DNA of 42,996 bases. It comes from Spirochaetota bacterium. Its GTDB lineage: Bacteria > Spirochaetota > UBA4802 > UBA5550. Below are positions 1 through 8,441 of the stretch, piece by piece. Where the stretch lies: contig JALOTL010000025.1 in NCBI GenBank assembly GCA_025457915.1, forward strand, positions 1-42,996. Direction: 5' to 3'. The position numbers were made by a program, and so were the translations under genes. Under the pieces are notes generated by a model that was given only the letters and a program-made list of their open reading frames with translations, made no database searches and was not told the origin of the DNA. The stretch's first letter is position 1. Every line of letters starts with the position of its first letter.

Positions 1-1286
1 TGATATCCGAAGGCGGAAACGATGAAAAAAACGGCGAGCGTGAAATCCCTGCTGAAGAAAGCGACTTCTCCTTTAAAATCGGGGGAATGTACAAAAACCT
101 CTTCATGTACCAGAGGACCGACTCCTACATAGGATACAATCCGATGAGGGCACTGCTGCCGCGCAAGAGGGACCTTGTCTCGGACATGAACAGGATCAGG
201 GTGACGCCCGAGATGAAGTACTCCGACATTCTCCTGATTCATGCAGACGTTGACAACGAGGTTATACCGGGCAACTACAATAAAAGCTACGAGTTCGACA
301 GCTTCTGGAGGGACAGCACCTATAACGACCTGTTCAAGCTTTCCTGGGAGCCCGCCTACAGCAGAAAATTATATTACAGGACGAAAATCCACAAGGCATA
401 CGCGAAGCTTTCCGTAAGCGACCTCTCACTGACCCTCGGCAGGCAGCAGATCCGGTTCGGAAGCGGAAAGCTGTGGAACCCCCTGGACATCCTCAATCCG
501 ATAACTCCCACCTTCATCGAGGGCCCGGAGGAACAAAAAGGGACCGACGCGGCAAAGGTGGATTATTATTTCAGCGATTCCGCGGTTCTTACCGTTGTCT
601 ACGATCAGAAGAGACGGGACAACGATATCAAAAAGCTCAACCCCAAATACGCCAACTATATCGGCAGATTCAAGATGACCTTCAGCGAGACCGATATAGC
701 GGTCCTCGGCGGAATGATCTCCCAGAAATACGCGGGCGGAGCCGACATAGCAACGAATTTCATGGACGGCATGCTCCGGGGGAGCCTCATCTATTTCTGG
801 CCGGAAAAGGGGCCGCAATTCTTCCAGGCAAGCACCGGTTTCGAGTATTCTTTCAGGATGGGGCTCAATTTCCTGGTGGAGTATTTCTACAACGGAAGCG
901 CTATGAACGGCAGGAGGGATGTTAAAAACGCCTTCATCGAAAGCCAGATTTTCGGAATATACCAGCATGACTACTTCAAGCTGGCGAACCAGTTCCTGAC
1001 CTATAACCGGCATTACCTCGGCCTTGCTCTGGGATACGACTTCATGCCGCTGCTCAGGGGGGAATTCTTCTCGATCTACGACCCTCAGGGGAAAGGACTT
1101 TTCGTGAGCCCGACACTGAGGTTCAACATGCTTGACAACCTTGACATCAGCGCGGGCATGATGATGGGATTTACATTCAAAAAAAGTTCATCCGGGATTG
1201 CCGGGCTTCTTTTCAGCAATCACGACACGGACTTCAGCATGTTTAAAAATTATCTTTACACGGTGCAGGCAAGCTTCCACTTTTAA
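1..1286 (+). CDS. Outer-membrane beta-barrel protein, 5' truncated by window
   Basis: The reading frame is open from base 3, so the gene begins before the window; the ATG at 87 is internal. The visible part is about 428 residues. It starts with an acidic, low-complexity stretch rich in Glu, Asp and Asn, followed by alternating polar and aromatic residues typical of transmembrane beta-strands. The segment LGRQQIRFGSGKLWNPLDI near residue 145 resembles a conserved stretch of large porin-like proteins (DUF1302/alginate-export type barrels). The last residue is Phe (…ASFHF), the usual end of BamA-inserted barrels. The signal peptide would lie upstream and cannot be seen. The gene converges on leuS with 77 bp between them and no clear terminator. 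Barrel nature is well supported; substrate is unknown. Confidence 0.8.
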   Translation, partial: ISEGGNDEKNGEREIPAEESDFSFKIGGMYKNLFMYQRTDSYIGYNPMRALLPRKRDLVSDMNRIRVTPEMKYSDILLIHADVDNEVIPGNYNKSYEFDSFWRDSTYNDLFKLSWEPAYSRKLYYRTKIHKAYAKLSVSDLSLTLGRQQIRFGSGKLWNPLDILNPITPTFIEGPEEQKGTDAAKVDYYFSDSAVLTVVYDQKRRDNDIKKLNPKYANYIGRFKMTFSETDIAVLGGMISQKYAGGADIATNFMDGMLRGSLIYFWPEKGPQFFQASTGFEYSFRMGLNFLVEYFYNGSAMNGRRDVKNAFIESQIFGIYQHDYFKLANQFLTYNRHYLGLALGYDFMPLLRGEFFSIYDPQGKGLFVSPTLRFNMLDNLDISAGMMMGFTFKKSSSGIAGLLFSNHDTDFSMFKNYLYTVQASFHF

Positions 1287-1363
1287 GCGGAATTATTACG
1301 GCGGACCGCATCAATCCGGGAGCAGCGGGTTAAACCCGGCATGGCCCCCGGCCGACCAAAATA

Positions 1364-3832
1364 TCATTTGACCACGATGTTGACAAGCTTCTTCGGTACC
1401 GTTATGACCTTGACAACGGTTTTGCCGGCTATGGATTCCTTCACCCTGTCGTTTTCAAGCGCGATTTTTTCCATGTCTTCTTTTGAAATATCCGAAGGAA
1501 CAAGGGTTTTGGACCTCGTTTTGCCGTTGATCTGGAAAACAATCTCGGCCTCGTCCCTGGTGGTCAGCTCTTCGATGTATTCAGGCCAACGCGTTTTGAC
1601 CAGGGACCCTCCGTTTCCCAGCATTTCCCACATCTCGGACGCAACGTGCGGTATGAACGGCGCCAGCATGGGTATGAGTTTGGAAAGGGCCTCGGAAACG
1701 ACCATGGATCCCTCCTTCGTTCCGGCCGAGCCTTCATCAATCTGATACAGCGCGTTGGTGAGCTCCATCATCCTCGCAATCGCCGTGTTGTACTGCATCC
1801 TTTCCACGATGTCATTCGTCACGATCTTTACAGTCCTGTGCACCTCTATCCTCAGTTTGTTTAGCTGCGGGTCGAGATTGATGCCGTCGAATTTGAAATT
1901 GCCCCCGTATTTTCCCCCGAACCTTGCGACCAGCCTGAAAACCCTGTTTATGAACCTGTAGCACCCCTCAACGCCCTTGTCGGACCAGTCGAGGTCCTTC
2001 TGGGGCGGAGCCGCGAAAAGCATGAAAAGCCTTACCGTGTCGGCGCCGTATTTTTCTATGATCGCGTCCGGATCGACGATGTTGCCCTTCGATTTGCTCA
2101 TCTTTGACCCGTCCTTGATGACCATGCCCTGGGTCAGCAGCCTGGTGAAGGGCTCCCTGGATTTTAACAGACCGAGGTCGTTGAGCACCATCGAAAAAAA
2201 TCTCGCGTACAGGAGATGAAGCACGGCGTGCTCGATGCCACCTATGTACTGGTCGACCGGCATCCAGTAATCTACCTCGTCCCTGTCGAACATCCCTGCC
2301 GTGTCCGGCGATGTGAATTTGGCGTAATACCAGGATGAATCGACGAAGGTATCCATGGTGTCCGTTTCCCTTCTCGCCCTGCCTCCGCATTTCGGGCAGA
2401 CCGTGTTTATGAAGCCCTCCATCATGGTAAGGGGAGACCTTGAATCGCCCCTGAAATCCACGTCGGTCGGCAGCTTCACCGGAAGGTCCTTATCCGGGAC
2501 CAGGACTGTGCCGCAGCTGTCGCAGTAGATTACCGGTATGGGACAGCCCCAGTACCTCTGCCTTGAAATGAGCCAGTCCCTGAGCCTGTAGTTGACCTCC
2601 CTGTTCCCTATGCCCTTCACCTCGGCATAGTCGGATATCTTCTCGATTGCCTGCCTGTTGTTCAAGCCGTCGAACTGTCCGGAATTCACGTTAATCCCGT
2701 CGTCAACATAAGCGTCCGCCATGGATTTAACGTCGATGGGCGCGTTTGGATTGTCAATTACCAGCTTTACAGGGATGCCGTACTTCTTCGCGAATGCGAA
2801 GTCCCTGGTGTCGTGGGCCGGAACAGCCATGATTGCGCCTGTCCCGTAGTGCAGCAGAACGAAATTCCCCACGTAAAGTGGGACTTTGTCCCCGTTGAAC
2901 GGGTTGATGATCTTTATCCCTGTGTCAATCCCCTCCTTTTCCTTTTCCTCGGAGAGCCTCTCGATGAGGGGCTGTTTTTTTATCCTCTCCATGAAATCCC
3001 TGACCTTTTTATCGGTTACCCTTTCAAGAAACGGGTGTTCAGGTGCAATAACCATAAAGGTAACGCCGTATACGGTATCCGGCCTCGTGGTATAGATCGG
3101 GAATTCCTCGCCCGTCTCCACAGTGAAATTGATCTTCAGCCCCGTGGACCTTCCTATCCAGTTTTTCTGCATGGTCAGCACCTGTTCGGGCCAGCCAGCG
3201 GCCAGTTCGTCATGGCCCTTCAGCAGATCGTCGGCGTAATTGGTAATTTTAAAAAACCATTGCTCGAGGTCTTTCTGAGTCACCGGGCTTTCGCATCTCC
3301 AGCACACGCCGTTTTCAGCCTGTTCGTTCGCAAGAACGGTATTGCAGGTCGAACACCAGTTAACCGAAGCCTTCTTTTTATAAGCAAGGCCCTTCTCGTA
3401 CATCTTTTCAAATATCCACTGGTTCCATTTGTAGTACCCCGGCGAATAGGTCGTGACCTCCCTTGTCCAGTCATAGGAGAAACCGAGACGCATGAGCTGT
3501 TTTTTCATATGGGCTATGTTTTCGGCGGTCCATTTAAACGGGGGGATATTATTTTTTATGGCCGCATTTTCAGCCGGCAGGCCGAAGGAGTCCCATCCCA
3601 TCGGATGGAAGACATTGTAGCCTTTCATGGAAAGGAACCGGGATACCAGGTCGCCTATGGTATAATTTCTGACATGCCCCATGTGGAGTCTTCCCGAGGG
3701 ATATGGGAACATTTCAAGAACATAGTACTTTTTGCCGCCTGCGTCCCTTCTGCAGATGTTGGCCCTTGATTCGTCCCAAATCTTCTGCCATTTCAACTCG
3801 ATTTTCAGATGCTGATAATCCCTCTCGTCCAT
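1364..3832 (-). CDS. leuS: Leucyl-tRNA synthetase
   Basis: Class I synthetase that charges tRNA-Leu with leucine in the cytoplasm. At 822 aa it is close to the usual bacterial length (about 800-870). The HIGH motif appears as HMGH within PYPSGRLHMGHVRNYTIGD near residue 45. The KMSKS loop appears in GSKMSKSKGN near residue 585. The CP1 editing domain shows the threonine-rich TTRPDTVYG segment and GTGAIMAVPAHD. Two pairs of cysteines (CSTC…CWRC and CDSC…CPKC) suggest bound zinc. The C-terminal anticodon-binding and tail domains are present, ending KKLVNIVVK. The start has GGGG seven bases upstream. The PTS EIIA gene lies 77 bp upstream on the same strand, so the two may be co-transcribed. Confidence 0.98.
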   Translation of the reverse strand: MDERDYQHLKIELKWQKIWDESRANICRRDAGGKKYYVLEMFPYPSGRLHMGHVRNYTIGDLVSRFLSMKGYNVFHPMGWDSFGLPAENAAIKNNIPPFKWTAENIAHMKKQLMRLGFSYDWTREVTTYSPGYYKWNQWIFEKMYEKGLAYKKKASVNWCSTCNTVLANEQAENGVCWRCESPVTQKDLEQWFFKITNYADDLLKGHDELAAGWPEQVLTMQKNWIGRSTGLKINFTVETGEEFPIYTTRPDTVYGVTFMVIAPEHPFLERVTDKKVRDFMERIKKQPLIERLSEEKEKEGIDTGIKIINPFNGDKVPLYVGNFVLLHYGTGAIMAVPAHDTRDFAFAKKYGIPVKLVIDNPNAPIDVKSMADAYVDDGINVNSGQFDGLNNRQAIEKISDYAEVKGIGNREVNYRLRDWLISRQRYWGCPIPVIYCDSCGTVLVPDKDLPVKLPTDVDFRGDSRSPLTMMEGFINTVCPKCGGRARRETDTMDTFVDSSWYYAKFTSPDTAGMFDRDEVDYWMPVDQYIGGIEHAVLHLLYARFFSMVLNDLGLLKSREPFTRLLTQGMVIKDGSKMSKSKGNIVDPDAIIEKYGADTVRLFMLFAAPPQKDLDWSDKGVEGCYRFINRVFRLVARFGGKYGGNFKFDGINLDPQLNKLRIEVHRTVKIVTNDIVERMQYNTAIARMMELTNALYQIDEGSAGTKEGSMVVSEALSKLIPMLAPFIPHVASEMWEMLGNGGSLVKTRWPEYIEELTTRDEAEIVFQINGKTRSKTLVPSDISKEDMEKIALENDRVKESIAGKTVVKVITVPKKLVNIVVK

Positions 3833-3909
3833 TTCTGTCCCCTGAATTTAATATGTTCCCCGGGCCGAGGCATCAACTGTTTCCGCATAACCCGGTATCC
3901 GCCCGAGCA

Positions 3910-4359
3910 TCATTCCTCTGCGAGTATTTCGATTACTTCCTCGGACGAGCCGGCATCGATGATTCTGTCCTTCACCTCGCCCTTTTTTAATATCGCCATG
4001 ATATTGGACAGGAGCCGCAGGTATTCCTTGTGCTGCTTTTCGCCTGCAGCGACCATGATTATTATATGCACCGGTTCGCCGTCCATGGAATCGAAGGCTA
4101 TCCCCTTTTTGGATATGCCGATCGCGAAGGCCATTTCCTTCACTGCATCTATTTTCACGTGCGGTATTGCAATGCCGAACCCTATACCGGTGCTCATTAT
4201 TTCCTCCCTCTCCTTGAGGGCCTGTACCAGAATATCTGCGTTATCACAGACGCTGGTGTTGTCGAACACCGAACCGAGTTCCCCTATCGCGCCCATCTTG
4301 TTTTCGGCCTCAAGAAACTTTATATATTTCAGGTCGGTGAAATCTATAACTTGTGACAT
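3910..4359 (-). CDS. PTS EIIA type-2 domain protein (PtsN/fructose-type)
   Basis: Single EIIA domain of 149 aa from the fructose/nitrogen (type 2) family, which accepts phosphate from HPr or NPr on a histidine. The active-site context is visible as GIAIPHVK, with the phosphorylatable His near residue 70. It is followed by the usual core strands (GEPVHIIIMVAAGEKQHKEYL) and the C-terminal SSEEVIEILAEE. I chose the start at MSQVIDF because AAGGGGG lies about six bases upstream; the frame extends 14 codons further but without a ribosome site. No EIIB or EIIC gene is nearby, which fits a regulatory (PtsN-like) role better than sugar uptake. That choice is inference. It lies between the SET-gene terminator and leuS. 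Confidence 0.88.
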   Translation of the reverse strand: MSQVIDFTDLKYIKFLEAENKMGAIGELGSVFDNTSVCDNADILVQALKEREEIMSTGIGFGIAIPHVKIDAVKEMAFAIGISKKGIAFDSMDGEPVHIIIMVAAGEKQHKEYLRLLSNIMAILKKGEVKDRIIDAGSSEEVIEILAEE

Positions 4360-4542
4360 TTTTTCCCCCTTATCCGGGTTGGGAACCATATATGGATGCA
4401 TCCATACGGCTCTTTGGTTTTAACGGATCCCGGCTTGATGACGGCCGCCAGGTCCCGGCTATTTGTATAGCTTTTTTCATAAAAGGCATATGTCAATAAA
4501 AATTCCCTTTATTATGCGGAAGGCCGGGCGGAACCGGCGCAT

Positions 4543-4577
4543 AAAACAAGAGGGCCTGCCCCTTGAAGGACAGGCCC
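4543..4577 (-). terminator. Rho-independent terminator after the speD-SET pair
   Basis: Inverted repeat GGGCCTG (4552-4558) and CAGGCCC (4571-4577), extendable by two more pairs across one mismatch, sits 39 bp past the SET-gene stop. Read on the minus strand the stem is followed by TCTTGTTTT, a short U-rich tract. Position and polarity fit the end of the SpeD-like/SET transcript. Confidence 0.65.
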
Positions 4578-4615
4578 CTGAATATTCAGTGTATTATCTC
4601 TTTCAGCTTTTTGAG

Positions 4616-5110
4616 TCAAGTTTCCGCCACAGCATAGTGAACATCGAAGCCATCGTGGACGTGCTGTATCCTGCTCTTCCTTCCCATGATGAACTTCCTG
4701 CAGTTCGGGGAACCGCAATGGCACTCAAAGGATCTGAAAAGCTGGTCCTCGGTAGTCTCGTAATCCATGGTCAGAAAATCGCCCGGTTTGATTTCCCTGA
4801 CCGCGGTAAAGGTCTGTGACGCCATGTCGCAGGCCATGTTGGGTTCGCAACTGTGTAAAACCTTGCCCATAAAAAAGGGATCATGGAGATGATGCCCGGG
4901 CTGGAGTTGTAACGTGAAAAGGGTCATTTCGTCCATCAGAATCCCGGCAAATCTGAAAACCGTTTCTCCAGGACGAAACACTGCTAGAGAGATGATTCCT
5001 TCGCCGACATCGTCGGTTTTTATGATGTCGAACCTCTCTTTTGTCGGCTCATATGGAAACCTTGGGTAAAATTCCGGATAAAACCGGTCGGGAACCACTT
5101 CCTCTACCAT
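4616..5110 (-). CDS. SET-domain protein with post-SET cysteine cluster
   Basis: Small 164-aa protein with the C-terminal half of a SET (lysine methyltransferase) fold. HSCEPNM near residue 86 corresponds to the NHSCxPN motif that forms the AdoMet-binding knot. LTMDYETTED near residue 113 corresponds to the conserved catalytic-Tyr segment. FECHCGSPNCRKFIMG near residue 128 matches a post-SET zinc motif (C-x-C-x4-C). The first 45 residues are less conserved and carry several aromatic residues and prolines. It lies 5 bp downstream of the speD-like gene on the same strand, so co-expression is nearly certain. Both families use AdoMet. SET proteins occur sporadically in bacteria and their targets are mostly unknown; the target here cannot be read from sequence. 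Confidence 0.85.
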   Translation of the reverse strand: MVEEVVPDRFYPEFYPRFPYEPTKERFDIIKTDDVGEGIISLAVFRPGETVFRFAGILMDEMTLFTLQLQPGHHLHDPFFMGKVLHSCEPNMACDMASQTFTAVREIKPGDFLTMDYETTEDQLFRSFECHCGSPNCRKFIMGRKSRIQHVHDGFDVHYAVAET

Positions 5111-5115
5111 TTCTG

Positions 5116-5526
5116 TTATCTCCTTAAAATGATATTTTCTTTAATTTCTTCTGGATCGAAAAACTCCTTTATCATCTCAGCGATGACTGCTTCATCAAAC
5201 CACTTGCAGCTGAAAACGTCAAGATACATGTCACGCGCCATATCATTGGTATGGATCGTGATTGCGCTTGTCATTATCAGCTGTACCGCCGAAATGCCCT
5301 CTTCGATGCCTTCGCCGAACCTGGCTATTACCAGGTCTCCAAAAGGCACCATGTCTATCCTGGGCACCATTTCTTTGACAAATCCGGATACCTTATCAAT
5401 ATCAAGAAGGTTGTCATTGCAGGAAACTGCAGTCACCATGAGGTGCTTGCCGTAATATTTAACCCCGTTTATGACTCCCCTCTTGTAGGCATCCCGATCG
5501 GTCGATTTCTCAACCAACATCCCCAT
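5116..5526 (-). CDS. speD: S-adenosylmethionine decarboxylase-like (SpeD/SpeH family) proenzyme
   Basis: 136 aa, the usual size of the single-domain bacterial AdoMet decarboxylase proenzyme, which cleaves itself to create a pyruvoyl cofactor. The region around residues 80-108 (MTSAITIHT, then LDVFSCKWFD) aligns with the family segments ESHxSIHT and xDVFTCG. The putative cleavage Ser is kept (TSA), as is the Cys of FSC. The Glu before and the His after that Ser are replaced by Thr and Ala. The start has a strong AGGAGGG about five bases upstream. The family includes paralogues that decarboxylate arginine or ornithine instead of AdoMet, so the substrate is uncertain. No spermidine synthase gene is in the window. 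Confidence 0.8.
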   Translation of the reverse strand: MGMLVEKSTDRDAYKRGVINGVKYYGKHLMVTAVSCNDNLLDIDKVSGFVKEMVPRIDMVPFGDLVIARFGEGIEEGISAVQLIMTSAITIHTNDMARDMYLDVFSCKWFDEAVIAEMIKEFFDPEEIKENIILRR

Positions 5527-6059
5527 CTACTCCCTCCTAAAACAAGGTGTAATTAAAACGAGTTTTAAAATACCCTTTATCCGCCTGTTTTTGATCCGGA
5601 CCCAGAGGGGCATTTTATCACCCGGCGATCGCTTCTCCATCGAACAGTTCAGCTTTATTAATTTTCCGCCTCGTGATAAAAAAATAATTAGAGAAAAATT
5701 GTCAAGAAATACTAACTTAATTTACATATTAATTATAAAAAATGAAAAAAAGACACAGGGTCGATATTGGACCGAAAATGCCCGAAAATGACGGAAAATT
5801 AATCATATTTTAAAATAATTGTTAGCGAAAAAAATATTTAAAATATCCAAAAAAAAGCGTTTTTCCAGGCGACATAATAAAAACCCGTTTCCGGGCTTTC
5901 CTCACCTCCTTTTCAGCCCGGGAGAAGACCCGGTGCTCTGACCCCTTCGACCTTGAACCGGATTATTATCCCTCCCGGAACGATGCAGAATACTTTTATC
6001 CTTGACATTATCGAAAATATCCCTACTGTTGAGGCGATTAATGCGATACGGGGGATAGT
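5527..6059. other. AT-rich divergent intergenic region
   Basis: This 533-bp spacer separates the speD-like gene (-) from the lipoprotein gene (+). Bases about 5670-5870 are very A/T rich with many A-tracts. GC-rich inverted repeats lie at about 5883-5926 (CCGTTTCCGGG, and GGGCT paired with AGCCC); their role is unclear. I find no ORF with coding character. Both flanking genes need promoters here; only the rightward one at 6002 is convincing. Confidence 0.6.
6002..6029 (+). promoter_or_regulatory. Candidate sigma70-type promoter for the lipoprotein gene
   Basis: TTGACA at 6002-6007, a 16-base spacer, then TACTGT at 6024-6029 (weak -10). The start codon of the lipoprotein gene follows at 6060, preceded by GGGGGA. 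Confidence 0.4.
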
Positions 6060-6335
6060 ATGAGACAATTTACAGCGTTCATTGCCATTTCCGCCATTGC
6101 TTTCGTTCTGATATCATGCGGTCAGAAAAAAGAGATGAGCATAGAGGATTTTGCCAAGATAGATCTCGAGATGATTTCGACGGACCAGAAGCCTGAATCA
6201 AAAGAGGTTGTGGCAAAAAAATACGGATATACCCTCAAACAGTACCAGGAATTCGCAGACAAGGTGGACAGGGACACGAAGCTCCAGGAAAAACTGGGGG
6301 AAATCAGGCTCGGCGACATGAAAAACATGAAATAG
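6060..6335 (+). CDS. Small predicted lipoprotein
   Basis: 91 aa. The N-terminus has Arg then a hydrophobic stretch (FIAISAIAFVL) ending in the lipobox LISC, with Cys20 as the predicted lipidation site. The mature part is highly charged and probably helical (LKQYQEFADKVDRDTKLQEKL). No Asp follows the Cys, so outer-membrane sorting is plausible. The start is supported by GGGGGATAGT just upstream. The zinc-ribbon membrane protein starts 23 bp after its stop, suggesting one transcript. I do not recognise a family. Confidence 0.8.
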   Translation: MRQFTAFIAISAIAFVLISCGQKKEMSIEDFAKIDLEMISTDQKPESKEVVAKKYGYTLKQYQEFADKVDRDTKLQEKLGEIRLGDMKNMK

Positions 6336-6358
6336 GCCAGTCCCTCGAAGCCCGAAAG

Positions 6359-7492
6359 ATGGATCTTAAGTGTAAAAAGTGCAGACAGAGATATCACATA
6401 CCTGAAGACAGGCTCGGGGAAAAACGCTCGTTTTTCATATGTGAAAAATGCGGCGAAAGGATCATAATCGAAGGCAGGGCCAGGGGATGGCCTCAACACG
6501 CGGGAATACCCACGCACCCGGGCGCCAGGGACGTACTTGACGGCATATACCTGTCATTCAATCTGAAAAATATCATATTTTCATTTTGCACGCATCTGTG
6601 CCTGGTTTTTCTTATCTCCATAGCCGCAGCCGTCTATTATAAAAATTCAGTGTTTTTTCTAGAACACCCCTTCATGTCGGGGGCCATTGCCGTAGTTCTT
6701 TTCCTTTCGATGGCTTTCGCTTACGACCTGCATCTTTATCTTCTTTCATTGAACACTTTTAACAGGATTCAGAATAATCAAAATCTCATGTTTTCCGACG
6801 CCTCATTCGAGATATCCGCGGGCGCCAGAATAATATTCATTCTTTTCACTATACCTCCCCTGGCTGCGGCCCTCCTGGCGTCGCCGATGGCTTTTTTCTC
6901 CGAAGGATACGGTGCCGTTTACGCTTCATTTTTCTTTCCGGTTCTGGCCGCATCCGCATTGATATTCATGTTTTTCTGGGGAATGAAGGGTATGATCATC
7001 AGCCATATGGCCGAATGCCCCGTCGGGGTAAAAAATTATTTTAAGGGGCTCGCCAGGTTCCTGGCCGTTGAAAATATCAATGTCCCGGCCTATTCATTGA
7101 TGATTTCCGCGCTGGTAATTTTCACCGCGGGCGTTTCATCGTTTTTATTGTTTGCCGGCTTTTTATTCATCGCAGGGACCATTGCCGGCACCGGATTTCC
7201 GGGATTTCTAAACCCGTCCGGGATGCTCCCGGGGGAATTAATCGGCCTTGCCGGCAGGGGACCCGAAAGGCTGTCAGACGGATACTACCTGGTGGTCTTC
7301 TGGTCTATCATGCTTGTGACACTGATCTGGTCGTGGATAGTTAACCTTTACCAGTCCCTTTCCTCTGTTTCCATTATGATCATGCGGGCTGTGCCCGGAA
7401 AGTCAATGAGCAGGACCGTCATCGTGGGGACCATCTGCCTGGCGATGGCCGGTTTCATGCTGTTTCTGTTAACGGCCTGGTTAAAGCCCTAA
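6359..7492 (+). CDS. Multi-pass membrane protein with N-terminal zinc ribbon
   Basis: 377 aa. Residues 1-40 form a zinc-ribbon of the MJ0042/zinc_ribbon_5 type: CKKC near residue 5 and CEKCG near residue 29 frame a small four-cysteine site. The rest holds about seven predicted transmembrane helices at roughly 75-95, 100-125, 158-180, 190-215, 245-275, 315-335 and 350-372. Such short ribbons are common at the start of membrane proteins in deltaproteobacteria and spirochaetes, with no defined role. Its last 12 bases overlap the 3' end of the oppositely oriented amidohydrolase gene, so no terminator lies between them. Function unknown. Confidence 0.8.
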   Translation: MDLKCKKCRQRYHIPEDRLGEKRSFFICEKCGERIIIEGRARGWPQHAGIPTHPGARDVLDGIYLSFNLKNIIFSFCTHLCLVFLISIAAAVYYKNSVFFLEHPFMSGAIAVVLFLSMAFAYDLHLYLLSLNTFNRIQNNQNLMFSDASFEISAGARIIFILFTIPPLAAALLASPMAFFSEGYGAVYASFFFPVLAASALIFMFFWGMKGMIISHMAECPVGVKNYFKGLARFLAVENINVPAYSLMISALVIFTAGVSSFLLFAGFLFIAGTIAGTGFPGFLNPSGMLPGELIGLAGRGPERLSDGYYLVVFWSIMLVTLIWSWIVNLYQSLSSVSIMIMRAVPGKSMSRTVIVGTICLAMAGFMLFLLTAWLKP

Positions 7493-8317
7493 AAGAACCG
7501 CCGCGTTGCCGCCCATGATGTCGCCGTAAAAAACTTCATCCCTCAAATTGTCGCGCATCACTTCAACATATCTTTCAAGTTTCAGGAGAGGGTAATCGCT
7601 TCCGAAAAGAATCCTTTTCGATCCTATTATATCAAGGGCCGCTCTGTATATTCTGCCGTCGTACAGATACGGGGTCGCGGCATTGTCGTAGTAAAAATTC
7701 CTGAAAGACTCGGCGACCTCCGGCATCAGCTCATAGAAGAAAAGGCCCCCGCCCCAGTGGGAGAGTATGATGGTAACATCAGCGAAATCGCGGAGAAGAT
7801 CGTACAGCCTTTCAAACCCCGGCTCGTATTTTCCGCTGTACAAATGGCCCACGGGTTCGTTGACGTGGATCGAAACCGGGAGAGAAAATCTCCTTGCGGA
7901 TTCGAGCACGCTCCTGAGATACGAAAGGGCTTCGCCGTCGAAACCGGGAGAATAAAAACCGATTTCCCCTATTCCTGAAAGACCGAGATCAGCTATTTCC
8001 CCGGCCCACCCGTCCGTTGCCCTTCCGGCATCCATTGGAATTGAACCGAAGGCCCTGATCCTGCCTTCCGATGCGCGTACGACGCCGCCGAGATAATTGT
8101 TCTGCTCCCGGCTGTATCCGGATTTTATCCAGGAAAAGGACATCACAACGCCGATATCTATTCCCGAACCATCCATGTATCCGGCAATCGAATCAAGCCC
8201 GGCAATCCTTGCCCGGCGATCCCCGTAGATCATTTTAAAATTAGCATCGTCAAAATACCTGTCCCTTTTAAGACAGGGCGCTTCATTGAAAAGATGCATG
8301 TGAAAATCAACGACCAT
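7481..8317 (-). CDS. Amidohydrolase-2 family metal-dependent hydrolase
   Basis: 278-aa TIM-barrel hydrolase. The first strand carries the metal motif HxH (DFHMHLF, residues 4-10). Further likely metal or active-site residues are Glu in GEIGFYSPG near residue 133, His in SIHVNEP near residue 163, His in ILSHWGG near residue 198 and Asp in LFGSDYP near residue 248. This arrangement matches the Amidohydrolase_2 family (decarboxylases and hydrolases such as ACMSD-like proteins). GGAG seven bases before the ATG supports the start. The substrate cannot be assigned from sequence. It is monocistronic as far as can be seen. Confidence 0.88.
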   Translation of the reverse strand: MVVDFHMHLFNEAPCLKRDRYFDDANFKMIYGDRRARIAGLDSIAGYMDGSGIDIGVVMSFSWIKSGYSREQNNYLGGVVRASEGRIRAFGSIPMDAGRATDGWAGEIADLGLSGIGEIGFYSPGFDGEALSYLRSVLESARRFSLPVSIHVNEPVGHLYSGKYEPGFERLYDLLRDFADVTIILSHWGGGLFFYELMPEVAESFRNFYYDNAATPYLYDGRIYRAALDIIGSKRILFGSDYPLLKLERYVEVMRDNLRDEVFYGDIMGGNAAVLLGL

Positions 8318-8383
8318 TTGACACTCCGTAATGTGATTGATAAATGCTAATCCCCAGGCGCATCAACATCAATAATTTTTTGT

Positions 8384-8410
8384 TTGACTTTAATATTTAT
8401 TTCCTATAAT
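8384..8410 (+). promoter_or_regulatory. Candidate promoter for the FadL-like barrel gene
   Basis: TTGACT at 8384-8389 (or TTTGAC at 8383-8388) and a perfect TATAAT at 8405-8410, spacing 15-16. The region is A/T rich and 31 bp upstream of the start codon at 8442. Confidence 0.5.
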
Positions 8411-8441
8411 TTACATTCATAAAACAAACTAAATAGCATCC

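Noticed and set aside
1326-1340. Short inverted repeat GGGTT/AACCC after the first barrel gene
   Set aside because: Stem of five pairs and no U-tract on either strand; too weak to call a terminator.
2813-3769. Long open frame on the plus strand opposite leuS
   Set aside because: It lies wholly inside the leuS coding sequence, has no ribosome site and no family resemblance; the minus frame is an unmistakable synthetase.
4464-4496. TTGACA and TATACA upstream of the EIIA gene (minus strand)
   Set aside because: The spacing is 21 bases, outside the normal sigma70 range, so no promoter is claimed.
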